NCBI RefSeq assembly: GCF_030272615.1
Contig: NC_081412.1
Location: forward strand, 665,428,352 to 665,492,351
DNA: 64,000 nt
Direction of reading: 5' to 3'
From: Cryptomeria japonica
Lineage: Eukaryota; Streptophyta; Pinopsida; Cupressales; Cupressaceae
The translations under genes were made by a program, and so were the position numbers. The notes below the pieces were generated by a model. It searched no databases and had not been told where the DNA came from. It saw only the letters and a program-made list of their open reading frames with translations. Positions 22,788 through 34,561 of this stretch are shown here, one piece after another (the stretch's first letter is position 1; every line of letters begins with the position of its first letter).

Positions 22788-24016
22788 GTCATATGGTGTC
22801 TTAAGGGATCGTATGGGGTCCTAAGGGGTCATATGGTGTCACTAGGGGTCATATGTGGTCCTAAGGGGCCACACATGTGTTAGAACACTATATGACCCCT
22901 TAGGATACCATATGACCCCTTAAGACATCATATTGTAATAAGGGGTCATATAGTGTCCCTCTCCTTAAGTCCTTTTAAGACTTCTTTCCCTTTGTCCCCT
23001 TTTAGCCTTTTTAATACTCTATCTATCTCTTTAAGTCCTTTTAGGACCTCTCTACCTTTGTCCCCTTTTAGCCTTTTTAATACTCTCTCTCTTATGGTGT
23101 CCTAAAGGGTCATATGTTGTTCTAACACATGTGTGGCTCCTTAGGAACCCAGATGACCACTAATGACACCATATGACCCCTTACGACACCATATGACCCC
23201 TCAGGACACCATATGACCCCTTTTAACATCCTAGCACATGACATGATGAATTAGGACACCATATAAACCCTTTTAACATCCTAGTACATGACATAGCCCC
23301 TTAGGACAATATGATGTCCTGATGGGTCATATGGTATTCTAAAACACATGTCACCTGTTAGGACCCCATATGACCCCTAATGACATCATATGACCCCTTA
23401 GAACACCATGTGACCCCTCAAGACACCATATTACCCCTTTTAACATCCTAGTACATGACATGACCTCTTAGGACACCATATGACCACTTAGGACAATATG
23501 ATGGATCCTAATAGGTCATACAGTGTCCTAAGGGGTCATATGGTGCTCTAACACATGTGTGGCCCCTTAGGACCCCATATGACCCCTCAAGACACCATAT
23601 GAACCCTTCTAACATCCTAGTACACGACATGACCCCTTAGGACAATATGATGTCCTAGAGGGTCATATGGTGTTCTAACATGTGTAGCCCCTTAGGACCC
23701 CATATGACCCCTAACGACATCATATGATCCCTTATGATATTATATGACCCCTCAAAACACCATATGACCCCTTAGGACACTATATGAGCCCTCAAGACAC
23801 CATATGACCCCTTCAAACACCATATGACTCATTAGGACACTATATGACCCCCTGGACACCATATGACCCTTAGGATACTATATGACCCCTTAGGACACCA
23901 TATGACCCCTTTTAACATCCTAGTGAACGATATGATCCCTTAGGACACCATATGACCCTTAATGACACCATATGACCCCTTAGGACCCCATATGACCCCT
24001 AACAACACCATATGAC
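22788..24016. repeat. 20-bp minisatellite in both orientations
   Basis: Dozens of variants of TTAGGACACCATATGACCCC and its complement fill this stretch. The first part (to about 22865) and the patches at about 22940, 23090, 23310, 23510 and 23650 run as GGGGTCATATGGTGTCCTAA. The rest runs the opposite way, so adjacent blocks could fold into long hairpins. A related array occurs at 41873-42235, on the other side of copia A. Confidence 0.9.
22965..23094. repeat. 66-bp tandem duplication within the minisatellite
   Basis: Two copies of a unit starting TTAAGTCCTTTTA begin at 22965 and 23031, each containing TTTGTCCCCTTTTAGCCTTT. The unit is unrelated to the 20-bp repeat around it. Confidence 0.85.
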
Positions 24017-25530
24017 TATTGGCATGATTGGCATAACTGATGCAGATCAAGAATGGTGATTGAACCAATAAAGGACTATTTGTGATGACATTGTAATGAA
24101 GAGATTGAGATTTCATGATCGAATGACTTTGATTAGTTATGTGTGTTGTCATTGATGGCAACTGATGTTTACTATGTCGTATTTTTTCATCTTAGTCTTT
24201 TTAGTCTACCAGAAATGCCTTATCGGTATTATAGACAGTGAACTAAGAATGAGGACCTTAACCGGTAAATTAGGAATGTTTTGATTTGATCTGGAGATTG
24301 GTGATGATTGAAGTGTTGCGGTTTGGAATGTGAGCTTGTATCATTGTAATATGTATCTGACCGAAACCGCATCATGTTTTGGTTATCGAAAATCATGTTT
24401 ATGATTTATGTTGTATTTTTGCTAGGTTTAAGAAGAGTTTTAGGACCGGTAAATAATTCCTTAAACTTTAATGATTTTTGGTTTGGCAGTGATCTACATC
24501 AAGTTCAAATGTTGGTGATTATGTGGTGCGAACTACGTGAAGTGTTTCAAAGATGTATTTCTGCATTTGAAGAGTGAATTTATTAGGAATATGCAAAATT
24601 CTTAGTGGAATGTTCTAAGGGTTTGACTTTGTATCAAATCAAGATGCGATGATCATTCAATGGTTGTAATTGATTTGTAATTGATTGTAATGATCCATAT
24701 GATGATCAATGATGATATATAATGAGTTGTACAAGATCTGCGATGATCTATATTATAATTGTTAGGGTTTTGTAACTGACTAGGTTGTCAAGGTTATTTA
24801 TGTCAATATAGTTAATGTTTCATGTGTCGGTGGTGTGAAGCTGAACCAGAGTATGAGATTTGCTAGAGAGTAGCATATTTGGAGCTTAATTGGATCTGAT
24901 CAAGCAAGCAGTTAAGTGTTGTACCCTGATCATTCACTATTGTTCTCTAACAATTACAACAGTCAAAATCCCTTAACCGGGTAGGTCCTAACATGCCTTA
25001 CATTGTAAATCCCTTAACCGGGTAGCTCTATATCAAAATATTAAATCCTCTTGCAATGTTGATCCTAACATGTCAAAGCTCCTAACAAGGCTCATCATCT
25101 AAATCCCTTAACCGGGTGACTCCTAACAGGGTCTGCTCCTAATAGGGCATCATTGTAAGCTTCTAACTAGGCTAGGCTCCTAACAGGTTGCATTCCAAAT
25201 GAGTGCACAATTTTTTGTGGGTACCAATTCCCACCATGGTTTTTCCCTATTTGGGTTTCCATGTGAAAAACATGGTGTTCATATGATAAATGTTTTTATG
25301 TTTTGTTATGTTTTACTTTTAGTTTATGCATATTGATGAACACTTAATGAGTTGTTCTGATAAACCGATTTAATAGTTGGTTATTAGTGATTACCAGTAA
25401 TGGTAAAGAGTTTATTACTGGTTTATGTTTGATTTGAAGAAGGTTTATAAGTTCAAGTTTTAATATTGAAATTATTGTTAATATTGATTCACCCCCATCT
25501 TTTTATTAACCAGATCCTCTAAGATTATCA
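24017..25530 (+). mobile_element. 5' LTR of copia A
   Basis: It starts TATTGGCATGATTGG (a TG-to-TA change in the usual TGTTGG start) and ends AAGATTATCA directly before the PBS. The downstream third contains AAATCCCTTAACCGGGT at about 24966, 25007 and 25101 together with CTCCTAACA repeats, then the CCATGGTTTTTCCCTATTTG block near 25240 that is shared with other copia LTRs here. Similar short repeats occur in the LTR of copia D (near 61360-61500), which places A and D in related families. Confidence 0.75.
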
Positions 25531-25532
25531 AT

Positions 25533-25544
25533 TGGTATCAGAGA
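25533..25544 (+). promoter_or_regulatory. copia A primer-binding site
   Basis: TGGTATCAGAGA lies 2 bp after the LTR end. It is a near match to TGGTATCAGAGC, the complement of the 3' end of initiator methionine tRNA used to prime copia reverse transcription. Its last base differs. Confidence 0.85.
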
Positions 25545-25599
25545 ATTAGTCCTTTGTTTGTAGAAAGCTTAACAACTTGAGAAAAAGATCCTGAAGAAA

Positions 25600-26480
25600 G
25601 ATGACGAATAAGGAGGGTCCCAAGTTTACCAAGGACAACTACTGGATATGGAAAGACCGGATGAAGATATACATTAAAGGATTGGGTGCTTAGTATTGGA
25701 ATCATGTGATGAACAAGTATGTTGGTCCTACTACCAGCCCCTTGACACCAAATGAGCTTAAAGAGAAACGAGAAAACATTCAAGCCTTGGAAGCAATTGT
25801 AAGTACTTTATTTGATTCTGAGTATATAGAAGTTCATGGATTAGAAACTACATTTGAGGTATGGGAGAAATTAGAATTGATTATATGGAGGAGATGAACA
25901 TGTTCAAAGAGCAAAAGAAGAAAGTTTAAGAGGAAAATTTGATGACATGAAAATGGCTGATGGTGACAACATTGCACAATATGGTCAAAGGATTAAAGTT
26001 GTAGGTGGTATTAAGAGTGTTGGAGGTAATATTGATGATGATATGGTTGTTAGTAAAATGCTTAGAACTCTCCTACCATAGTATGATATTAGAGTTTCTG
26101 CAATTCAAGAACTGAGATCTATCTCTAAAGATGATGTCAATGTTGATTCTCTTATTGGAAAGTTGACTATGTTTGAGTTAAAAAGCTTTGATAATAGTGT
26201 TTCAAAACCATCTGAATTTATTTTTAAATATTTTGTTACCGGTACATTTGTTAAGAAAGGAAAGGATATTTGTCATAATCATGACTACAGGTCTAGTCAT
26301 GGTGGTAGCAGAGGTGAGGATGATAATGAAGATCATGTCATGGAACTTTAGGCACTATTAGCTAAAAGATTTCCTAGAGGCACCGGTAAGTATAAAGGTA
26401 AATTACCCTTGAAGTGTTCTCTTGCAATAAAATTGGACACATATTTGCTAATTGTCCTCACTAATAAGAAAGAGAAGTTC
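25600..26480 (+). pseudogene. copia A gag
   Basis: From an ATG at about 25600 the gag reads MTNKEGPKFTKDNYWIWKDR, then NELKEKRENIQALEAIVSTL, YGGDEHVQRAKEESLRGKF and MLRTLLP, matching the gag of copia D almost word for word in places. A zinc knuckle lies near 26415-26455 (CNKIGHIFANCP) with a one-base frameshift at its start. Several stops and frameshifts break it. Gag would form the virus-like particle and bind RNA. Confidence 0.8.
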
Positions 26481-26509
26481 ATAAAGTTCAAAGGAAAAGG
26501 ACAGAAACA

Positions 26510-28722
26510 TTGCTATGTTCAGTTGATGAAGGAGTAACTAATGAAGAATCAAAAGAAGATGACAATGACGAGATAGTGTTAGTTGTTGTGAAGGAAGATC
26601 TAAATGATGAAAAGGCATTAGTGTCTCACATGAATAGCAGTGACGAATGGATAATAGATAGTGGTTTTTCACACCACATGACCGGCGATAGAAACAATTT
26701 CTTATCCCTTGAAGAATTTGATGGAGGTATAGAAGATTTGGTAACAACTCACCCTACATGATTAAAGGTAAAGGAACTATTTCATTAAATGGAAAAATAA
26801 ATGTAGATGATGTCTTTTGGGTTGATGGATTAAAGCATAACCTTTTGAGTGTTGGTCAATTAAATCATAAGGGTTATCTTCTAGAATTTCAAAGTGGAGT
26901 GTGCAGGATTCTTGGAAATAATGGAAAATTAATTGCTACTGGAAAGAAGACAAGAGGTAATCTTTTTCATCTAAATACTAATGTGAATAGTTGTTTGGTG
27001 GCAAAGACTAAAGACAATTGGTTATGGCACAAGAGATTTCGTCATGTTAATTTTGACAATTTGATAAAGGTTAGTAAATCAAGTATTGTGAGAGGTTTGC
27101 CCCAGCTTGTTAAACCAGATAATGTGTTATGTAAAGACTATCAGATGGGTAAGATGACTTATGTATCTTTAAATATTAATTCTTTCTCTTCAGAAAATAT
27201 CCTCAATTTTGTTCATACTGATCTTTGTGGTCCTATGAGGACTAAGAGTTATTTTGGTGATAGATATTTCATGATTTTAATTGATGATTTTTTGAAGATG
27301 ATGTGGGTAACTTTTCTAAGAGAAAATTTAGAGGCATTCATTAAACTTAGGGAATTCGAAGTTTTAGTTGAGAAAGAAACTGGGAAGAATTTGAAATGTT
27401 TAAGATTTGATCGGGATGGAGAATTTACTTCTGATGAATTTGTGAATTTCTGTGATGAACAGGGAATCAGGAGGGAGATGTTAGCTCCTAGAACTCCACA
27501 ACAAAATGAGATAGTAGCGAGGATGAATAGAACAAGTGTTGAAGCTACTAGAACCATGTTGATTAAAGGTGAAGTACTGAAAATATTATGGAGAGAAGCA
27601 ATTAGCACTGATGTTTACACTTTCAACCGGGTTCTTGTCAAGAGAGGTAACAACAAAACACCTTATGAATTATGGCATGGAAAGACTCTTGTTGTAAGTT
27701 ACTTTAAAAATTTTGGGAGTAGATGTTTTATTAAATGAGATGATTACACTAGAAAGTTTGATGCAAAGTGTGATGAAGGTATTTTTCTTGGTTACTCTAC
27801 AAAGAGTAAGGCTTCCAAATGTTATAACAAGAGAATAAAAAAGATCATTGAGAGTGTTAATGTGATGGTAGATGAACTCTCTAAGAAATCTAATGAGACC
27901 AATAGATCTGAACCTGAGAAAGATGAAGATAAACTTGTGTTTATTGAATCAAAGGTACAAAAGAATGATGAGCAGAACAATGCAGAAATAGGTGCTCAGT
28001 TGGTAAATGAAGATAGCAATGAAGAAGATGAAGAACGTGAAGTAGAAGGCACAACATCGGAACCAATAATACTAAGATATGTCAGACTGAATCATTCAGA
28101 AGAACAAATTATAGGAGATACAAATGGTGGTGTACAAACAAGAAGGAAAATCAAAGAAAACTCAAGTCTGATTTCAACTATAGAGCCTAAAATAGTAAGA
28201 GAGCCATTGAAGTATGATGATTGGATTAATGCCATGAATGAGGAATTGGATCAGATTGAGAAGAATGACACATGGACACTTGTTCCCAGAATAGAAGACA
28301 AGAGTGTGATCAGCACTAAATGGTTCTTTACAAACAATTTGAATGAAGAAGGAAAGCTTGTGAGGAATAAAGCAAGGTTGGTATGCAAAGGCTATGCACA
28401 AGAAGAAGGAGAAGAATATGGAGAAACTTTTCCACTAGTGGCAAGATTAGAAGGAGTTGGGATGTTACTTTCTTATTTTGTATTTAAAGGATTTAAGGTC
28501 TACCACATGGATGTTAAATCTGCTTTTCTTAATGACATCCTTGAGGAAGAAGTGTACATAGAATAACCAGATGGATTTACTTTAACAGAGAATAAAGATA
28601 TGGTTTGAAAGTTGCCTAAGGCACTATATCGATTGAAGTGGGTACTAAGACCGTGGTTTGAAATATTGCATGCACATCTGATCAAGATAGGATTCTAGTG
28701 GACTAGTGAGGATAGTAACTTA
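26510..28722 (+). pseudogene. copia A protease, integrase and first part of RT
   Basis: Protease motif WIIDSGFSHHMTG is at about 26649-26687 (DSG followed by F instead of the usual C/A/T). Integrase follows in frame 26758-27738: WLWHKRFRHVNF and LCKDYQMGKM (second cysteine of the zinc pair replaced by tyrosine), VHTDLCGPM, RFDRDGEFTSDEF, and NEIVARMNR, where the catalytic glutamate codon is GCG at 27517-27519. The same frame goes on after a TGA at 27736 into an acidic linker and RT: WINAMNEELDQIEKNDTWTL, ARLVCKGYAQ, HMDVKSAFLN (first RT aspartate), then TAA at 28564. Integrase and RT would insert and copy the element; this copy cannot. Confidence 0.9.
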
Positions 28723-29500
28723 TGTTGGCATTCTACACTCTTGTGAGAATAGTTGATGTTGTCATTGATGGCAACCAACTGGTAACCATCTGGAAAACAA
28801 CTGGAAATTCATCGGCAATTGGTTTCTACATACCCGACATCACAAAACTTCATACACCGGCAAACACTGACACCGGTGGGCACTTCACCGAAATTCAGCT
28901 TACATCTGCAACAAGCATACCGACACTCCAGCCAACATGGGATAAAGTTTTGTTTATATGAATTGTTTTGTAGTGTAATTATCTTTTATAAGATGACATG
29001 TTATATTGTAAAAGACTCATATATGTATGAGATCTTATAGGTCATTTTGTGAGAGTGATGAGAGAAAGGTATAATGTGTGATAAGGCAATTTTGTATAAG
29101 GTGATATAGTTGACAGTGAAGGTTTTTGGTTATTGACTAAGCTTAAACCAGTACTGAACCTGGCATGAGAGATGTTGTTTTGAGTAGTACATTGTATTGG
29201 ATTTGATATTCCATTTTTGTAGTCAGTGAGACTCTTTATTGAGCAATGAGCTCTAGGCTGTTGGCCTCCCTGCATGTGCAGGCCCCTCATTGTAAGTAGT
29301 AGTTATTCATTAGCTAGTGAGTAAATATTGTGGGTCACAAATCCCACTGAGGTTTTTCCCACATCAGGTTTCCTCGTTAAATATCTTGTGTTATCATGTG
29401 TTTCTATGTTGTCTCTATTATTTTTGTTTATTGCAATAATTCTTATTTTCCACTACACTGTTTTGGGATGCAAAATTATTAATAAGTTTAAATATTCTAC
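28723..29500 (+). mobile_element. 5' LTR of element B (3' end deleted)
   Basis: It begins TGTTGGCATTCTAC and is similar along its length to 34562-35407; by eye about nine in ten positions agree over the first 250 bp. After ATATTCTAC at 29500 it jumps straight to GTATCAGAGCCC, whereas the 3' LTR continues for about 70 bp more (TTAAGAGTTAGACATTG... to TCTAACA). The end of this LTR and the first bases of the PBS have been deleted. Confidence 0.85.
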
Positions 29501-29512
29501 GTATCAGAGCCC
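29501..29512 (+). promoter_or_regulatory. element B primer-binding site remnant
   Basis: GTATCAGAGCCC matches the 3' part of the copia-type TGGTATCAGAGC primer site for initiator tRNA-Met. The first two bases were lost with the LTR end. Confidence 0.7.
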
Positions 29513-29605
29513 GGTCCTCTATTTTTAATAGCCTAATAGCTTGAGGAAGATTCTGACACCGGTACAGATGGAGAACTGAAGAAAATAGTTGGAAGGATCT
29601 CTTGA

Positions 29606-30640
29606 AGATTTGATACAGAAAAATTGAAGAATATCAAACTTGAAGATGATCTGAGGATTGCACAGGAATTCATTAAAGGACTTCAGGAGAACTTTGCTAT
29701 AGCACAAAATAAAATAAAAGAACTTCATGAGAAGATGCAGAATGATGATGGTGAAAAAGAAACTCTTAGAGACATTGCAAACAAGTTGAGACAAGAAAAC
29801 AGTAATATGAAGAATGAAATGCAACATATGACTATGAGGTTATGTTAAGATATTGAAGACAAGAAGAAGAATGAAGAAGACTTGACTAGGAGACTTAATG
29901 ATGCTAGAAATGAAAATCTAAGACTTGGTCATGAAAATGATACATTAAAGTTAAACTTGATTCACATGCAACATGATAAAGCTGAGCTTATGAGACAAGT
30001 TGGAATTCTGGAAAATGAGTTGGCTACTGCAAATAAACACAAAGACAAATTCAAGAAAAGTTCAAAAGAACTTGATGACATGCTTAAAAAATAGAAACCT
30101 AATGGAGATACTAATGGCCTTGGATTTGAACATGGAGAAAGTTTTGGAACTACAAACAATCAAGATCAGAACAAACCAGTAAGACAACCTAATGCTTATA
30201 AATTTAATGGCAAATGTTTCAATTGCAACAAATGTGGTCACAGAGAAAATCGGTGTAGATTTAGAAATAATCAGAATACAAACTCACCTACTGGTCAATG
30301 TTTCAAATGCAAAAAAGTTGGTCATAATTCAAAAAAATTCATAATGAATGTGAAATGCTATGTTTGTGGAAGATTTAGGCATTTATCTAATCAATGCAAA
30401 TCACAAACCAGTCAAGGATATGGAAAGGCTATTCAGAGGAATTATGTAACTTGTTATGCTTGTAACAAGATTGGACATATTGCTAAATTCTATAGAAGCA
30501 AGAATACACCAGCAAACAACAAAGGATCTAGTTTGAAGGGAAAAGAAAAGGTAGATGAAGTTAAGCAAGAATTTTCAAAACAATGGATTAAGAAGAGTGA
30601 TCAGAAAACTGATGAAACTATATCTTCATCGGTAGAATAG
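29606..30640 (+). pseudogene. element B ORF1: coiled coil plus four CCHC zinc knuckles
   Basis: One frame runs to a TAG at 30638, broken by TAA at 29846 and TAG at 30092. The first part is a long heptad-rich coiled coil (LEDDLRIAQEFIKGLQENF, LRQENSNMKNEMQ, ILENELATANKHKDKFKK). Four knuckles follow: CFNCNKCGHRENRC (about 30218), CFKCKKVGHNSKKF (about 30299, last Cys lost), CYVCGRFRHLSNQC (about 30356) and CYACNKIGHIAKFY (about 30452, last Cys lost). This is gag-like: RNA binding and multimerisation would package the element's RNA. The capsid-type domain normally before the knuckles is not recognisable; the coiled coil takes its place. Confidence 0.8.
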
Positions 30641-30978
30641 ATTAATCCTCCACCGGTAGGAGATTCTTCATCTAACTAAGGAACAATCCCTAGGGGGTAC
30701 TGTAGCAAGTTGAAGATCATGCATTCTACCCTCGGTTGATGGTGAGAAGATACATTTCTTCTTTACCAGAGGATGTGTTAAGTTTTCACTTAACCAATGA
30801 GTATTTAATGTTGTTTTAAAGAAAGTTTTGCCTATAAAGCACTAGGAAACCCTCATTTCGAACTCACCGAGCATTCAAACAATCAGAGAGCATGAAATTG
30901 AGCAAGGAATTCCAAGGCGAAGCTGCAAAGTGATTTTCAAGAATTCAGATTTTTGATTTAGAGGTATTTATCTTTGAA

Positions 30979-33900
30979 ATGGCTTCCTCATCTTTTGTTC
31001 CAGAGTTTATTTCGAACCCTACCATTGTGGAAAATTTTAAATGCCCTAGACCCGTATTCAATATTATCCCCGAGATTGCAAAACAAGATGATTCTGTAGG
31101 AGCTTTTTGAAAATCCCTAAGGGTGTAGCATTTACAGAAGACCCTAGAATTTACATACATTGCAACATAGAAAACCTAGGGAATGAGGAGTTGAAGAAAA
31201 TGTTTAATGAGGTCATTTCTGATGAAAATGGAGTAATCAAGTCTAAACATAAGATTGTGGAAAATTTAGGTTTTGTAGAAATTCTAAACATTCCTAAATT
31301 TCCTAAGGAATTTGTCAGACTTGTATTGAGCAGAGTCCGTGGAGAATTCATGTGGTGAGAATCAGTTTGGAAAATAACCAGGGAATCAATTAAGGCAGTT
31401 ACTGGTTTACCTTCAACCGGTAGTAGGCCTGATAAAACCAAGAAGATACCTAACAAAGGAGTTGTGGATTTAACCAGAGCAACATCTGATAACAGGCCAC
31501 TTAGAGTAAATGTTCTTAAGGACTTAAATGTAAGACATGTGAGTATGGTACTAGGTTACAAAGCTACTCATGCAAATAGACTAAATTTTGTTTCTAGCCT
31601 ATATATTCACATTGCATATGAGATGGTACACAATAATGCTAAGATTGATGTGTATGAATGGCTTAAAGAAGAATTAATTGACAAGCTAAAGAAGATTAAA
31701 TGTGACAAGAAAGGTACTTTCCATTTTGGAAACCTTCTGGTATGTTTGATGATGTACTTCACCAAGGAGATACCCGACATAGGTCACAAGGATTTTGGTT
31801 ATGACATTCCGGTAGGAAAACAGACAAAAGATGATTTCACCAATATGGGCACTGATAGTATTACAAACATTATAGACTATTTCAAAACATTCCAATCTAA
31901 GATGAGAGCAAGAGAGAGACTACCACAAAGCATAGTTGATAAATATGACAAGGAAATCTACTTTGTTATTAAGAGAGATGAAACTTGGATGCAAGCAGCA
32001 AGTCCTAGAACTATTTGGGTTACGAAGATGGGATATGAGATAGACTTATCTATTTTGGAAACTTATGCTAAAGCTCTACTTGATGCACCAAGGGAAACGT
32101 CTGAGGAATTCTTTGGAAATGCAGAAACCATAGAGAGTAAAGTGTCTATGTAGAAAAGGACTAAGAGAAGAGAAAAATTCATAAGAGATGCCTCCAAGAA
32201 GGTAAATGAAATCAAAGAAAATATCATGAGCATTAGTGGTATATCAGCAAGTGAACTTGAAGGACTACAACCTAAAGAACATGTTTCACCAGTTGTAACA
32301 TCTTCTGGCACTAGCAGTGGTAAAGCTATTGAGTGTAAAAGAGTAGAAAGGAAGAGAAAACCCTCACCGGTACCCTCTCCTTCACCTAAGAAAACCAAGA
32401 CACAAAGGAAGAAACAACAGGCAGTTAGGGAACTGAAGAAGAAACTTACACATAAGAAGAAACAGACACTGTTTACCCCCACATTGAATGATTTACTGAA
32501 TGAGATAACAGAGGAAGGTAATTTGTCTAATGTAAGCAAATGGTATAACACTTCAAATGATACTGACAGAAACACCATTGAGGAAAGCATTGTCTTACAC
32601 TTGGATATATACAAGAAAGTTTTGATAGAAGTGATTGATGAGCTACCAAATGATCTCTACATGAGACTAGAAGAAAAAAGGCTATAAGTGATGGAAATGG
32701 ATAAGAAATTGAAAGTTGAAGCACTCTTGGTTGTTCATCCGGTAAACTCCAAGGAAGAAATTGATGAACTCATCTCTGAAGCTAACCAATCTGTATTTGT
32801 TAGTGGAAACTGACAAGTAAGCTTGATGGCTAGAAGGGTAAAAGAGATTGCAGAGGAAACTACAGATAAATGGGATATATTCTTTGTGGAGAAGGAAAAG
32901 CAAGAGGAAAAGAGCATACCTAAAAAGACATTTAAAGTATATCAGAAAGACAAGGACAAGGGTAAAAGAAAATTTGGTGGTATTCCAAACATAAAGGTTA
33001 TAGATAACCTTCCACTGCCTCCTTTGAATACACCATCGGTACACTCAGAAGTTCCATCGACTACTAATACTGAAGTTATAACACATGATAATACTAACCC
33101 TGAGTCTGAGATACTCTTTACAATGAATGTGGATACTCAAGAGGTAAATATTGTTGTGGATAAAGATAATTCAGAGGTTGAGGTAGACAGTGTTGATAAT
33201 AGAAAATTCCAGAGAAATCGGCACAAACTGTGGACTCTTAGGAAACTGAGATACCGACTCAAACAGAGAAACCAGTAGTGACTAGAAAACCCATAGAGAA
33301 AAAAGGTACTAGCATAGGATCACCATAATCTGAGAAACCGGTAGCAAAACTTTCAGAGAAACAAGTAGAGGCAAAGGTTGATGTTGAAACTAAAAAACTG
33401 GCAGTTACAGAGACACTTGAACAATCTGAGAAACCATTAAAGTTTGAGGTGCAAACACAGACAAATCCACCAGAGGAAAATAAAAGCAAAATGGATACAT
33501 CTGATGGAAGTAAAGATGAGATACTAAAGGTGATTGGTCAAACATCTGTTGAGATGAAATCTACTGCTGAACCGAGTACATCTACAAGTGAATTCAGACC
33601 TACCGATATCACAGAGGTACTTTTGGATTCTATAAAGAGGATAAATGATTGCAATGCATTGGCTTTTAAGGCAATTGATAACACTTTACCTATTCTTAAG
33701 ATGATTGCACCAAATTGTAACACAAATCACATTAAGGATTCTTTAGGTAAATTAGACACATTATCCAAATTCATTTCTGATAATGTTATAACTATAGACA
33801 AAGTGAATGAGGATATCATAAAGGAGAGAGTTGAAAAAGAGAAAAACACATTCTTTGAAAACACAATAAAGAAATGTACTGATCATGTGGATACACTTTT

Positions 33901-34416
33901 ACCGGTACTCAATTCTACAATTTTGGAGTATAAGGAGCTATATAGAGAAGCATGTAAACCTCACTTTTTGACTGAGGACATTGATAAGGAGATCAAGAAG
34001 ACACAAAAATAAATTGATGACATTGCAGATAATATTATAGGTTCATCCAAACTCATATCAGTTTTTGAACAGGAAATGGCAGTCTTTGAGGAGAAATTAG
34101 AAAAACTTGAGAAAGAGAAGGCAAGGATAAAGTCTAATGCCCGGGAACCAAAAGATAAATTTTGTCTGAGGCTAGATAATATAATTACTCAGAGAACTAA
34201 ATTGTCTAAGGAAACAGTACAAGAAGAAAGACCAACGGAGCAGCAGATGCACTTTCTCACCGGTATGATCCAGCAGACTGAGGCAACTTTAGATGACAAC
34301 AACAAATTTATGCAGTCTAAATATGATTTTGGCAGACGTCTTTTAGATTGTAACCAACCGGTTACAAACCTTGAGGTAGCATTTTTGTACTCTTTTGATG
34401 ACATCCTTTGTCATTG
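30979..34416 (+). pseudogene. element B ORF2: about 1,145-codon protein of unknown function
   Basis: An ATG at 30979 (MASSSFVPEFISNPTIVENF) opens a coding stretch that changes frame once by loss of a T in a T-run near 31107 and again between about 33190 and 33450. Otherwise it is interrupted only by isolated stops (for example TGA 31356, TAG 32151, TAA 32685, TAA near 34010). An N-terminal globular domain of about 400 residues has ITRESIKAVTGLPSTGSRPD, HVSMVLGYKATHANRLNFVS and FHFGNLLVCLMMYF. After it come a basic Ser/Pro/Lys segment (KKTKTQRKKQQAVRELKKKL, about 32390-32450), an acidic/Thr-rich linker, and a C-terminal coiled coil (EEKLEKLEKEKARIKSNA). No enzymatic motif was found. The layout parallels the extra ORFs of the LINE and of element E. 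Its preservation across 3.4 kb implies that it was once selected. Confidence 0.75.
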
Positions 34417-34549
34417 ATGTCAAAGGGGGAGTAGTGGAGAAAAATGCATGTGCAGAGGAGATCACTTGCTCAGGGGGAGTACATCCTTTTTGGATTTCAG
34501 TTTTTGGATAACATTTTTTATTTTTCTCATCAGTGTTGCCATCAATGCC

Positions 34550-34560
34550 AAAGGGGGAGA
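34550..34560 (+). promoter_or_regulatory. element B polypurine tract
   Basis: AAAGGGGGAGA lies just before the 3' LTR (starting TATTGGCATTC at 34562). It has the classic copia position and composition for priming plus-strand synthesis. Confidence 0.85.
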
Positions 34561-34561
34561 T

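Noticed and set aside
22788-24016. CRISPR-like array of short repeats
   Set aside because: The 20-bp units are mostly contiguous variants in both orientations without unique spacers, in plant DNA; it is a minisatellite.
32063-33044. Minus-strand ORFs of 183 and 120 codons
   Set aside because: Antisense shadows of element B ORF2, whose frame continues through the same region.
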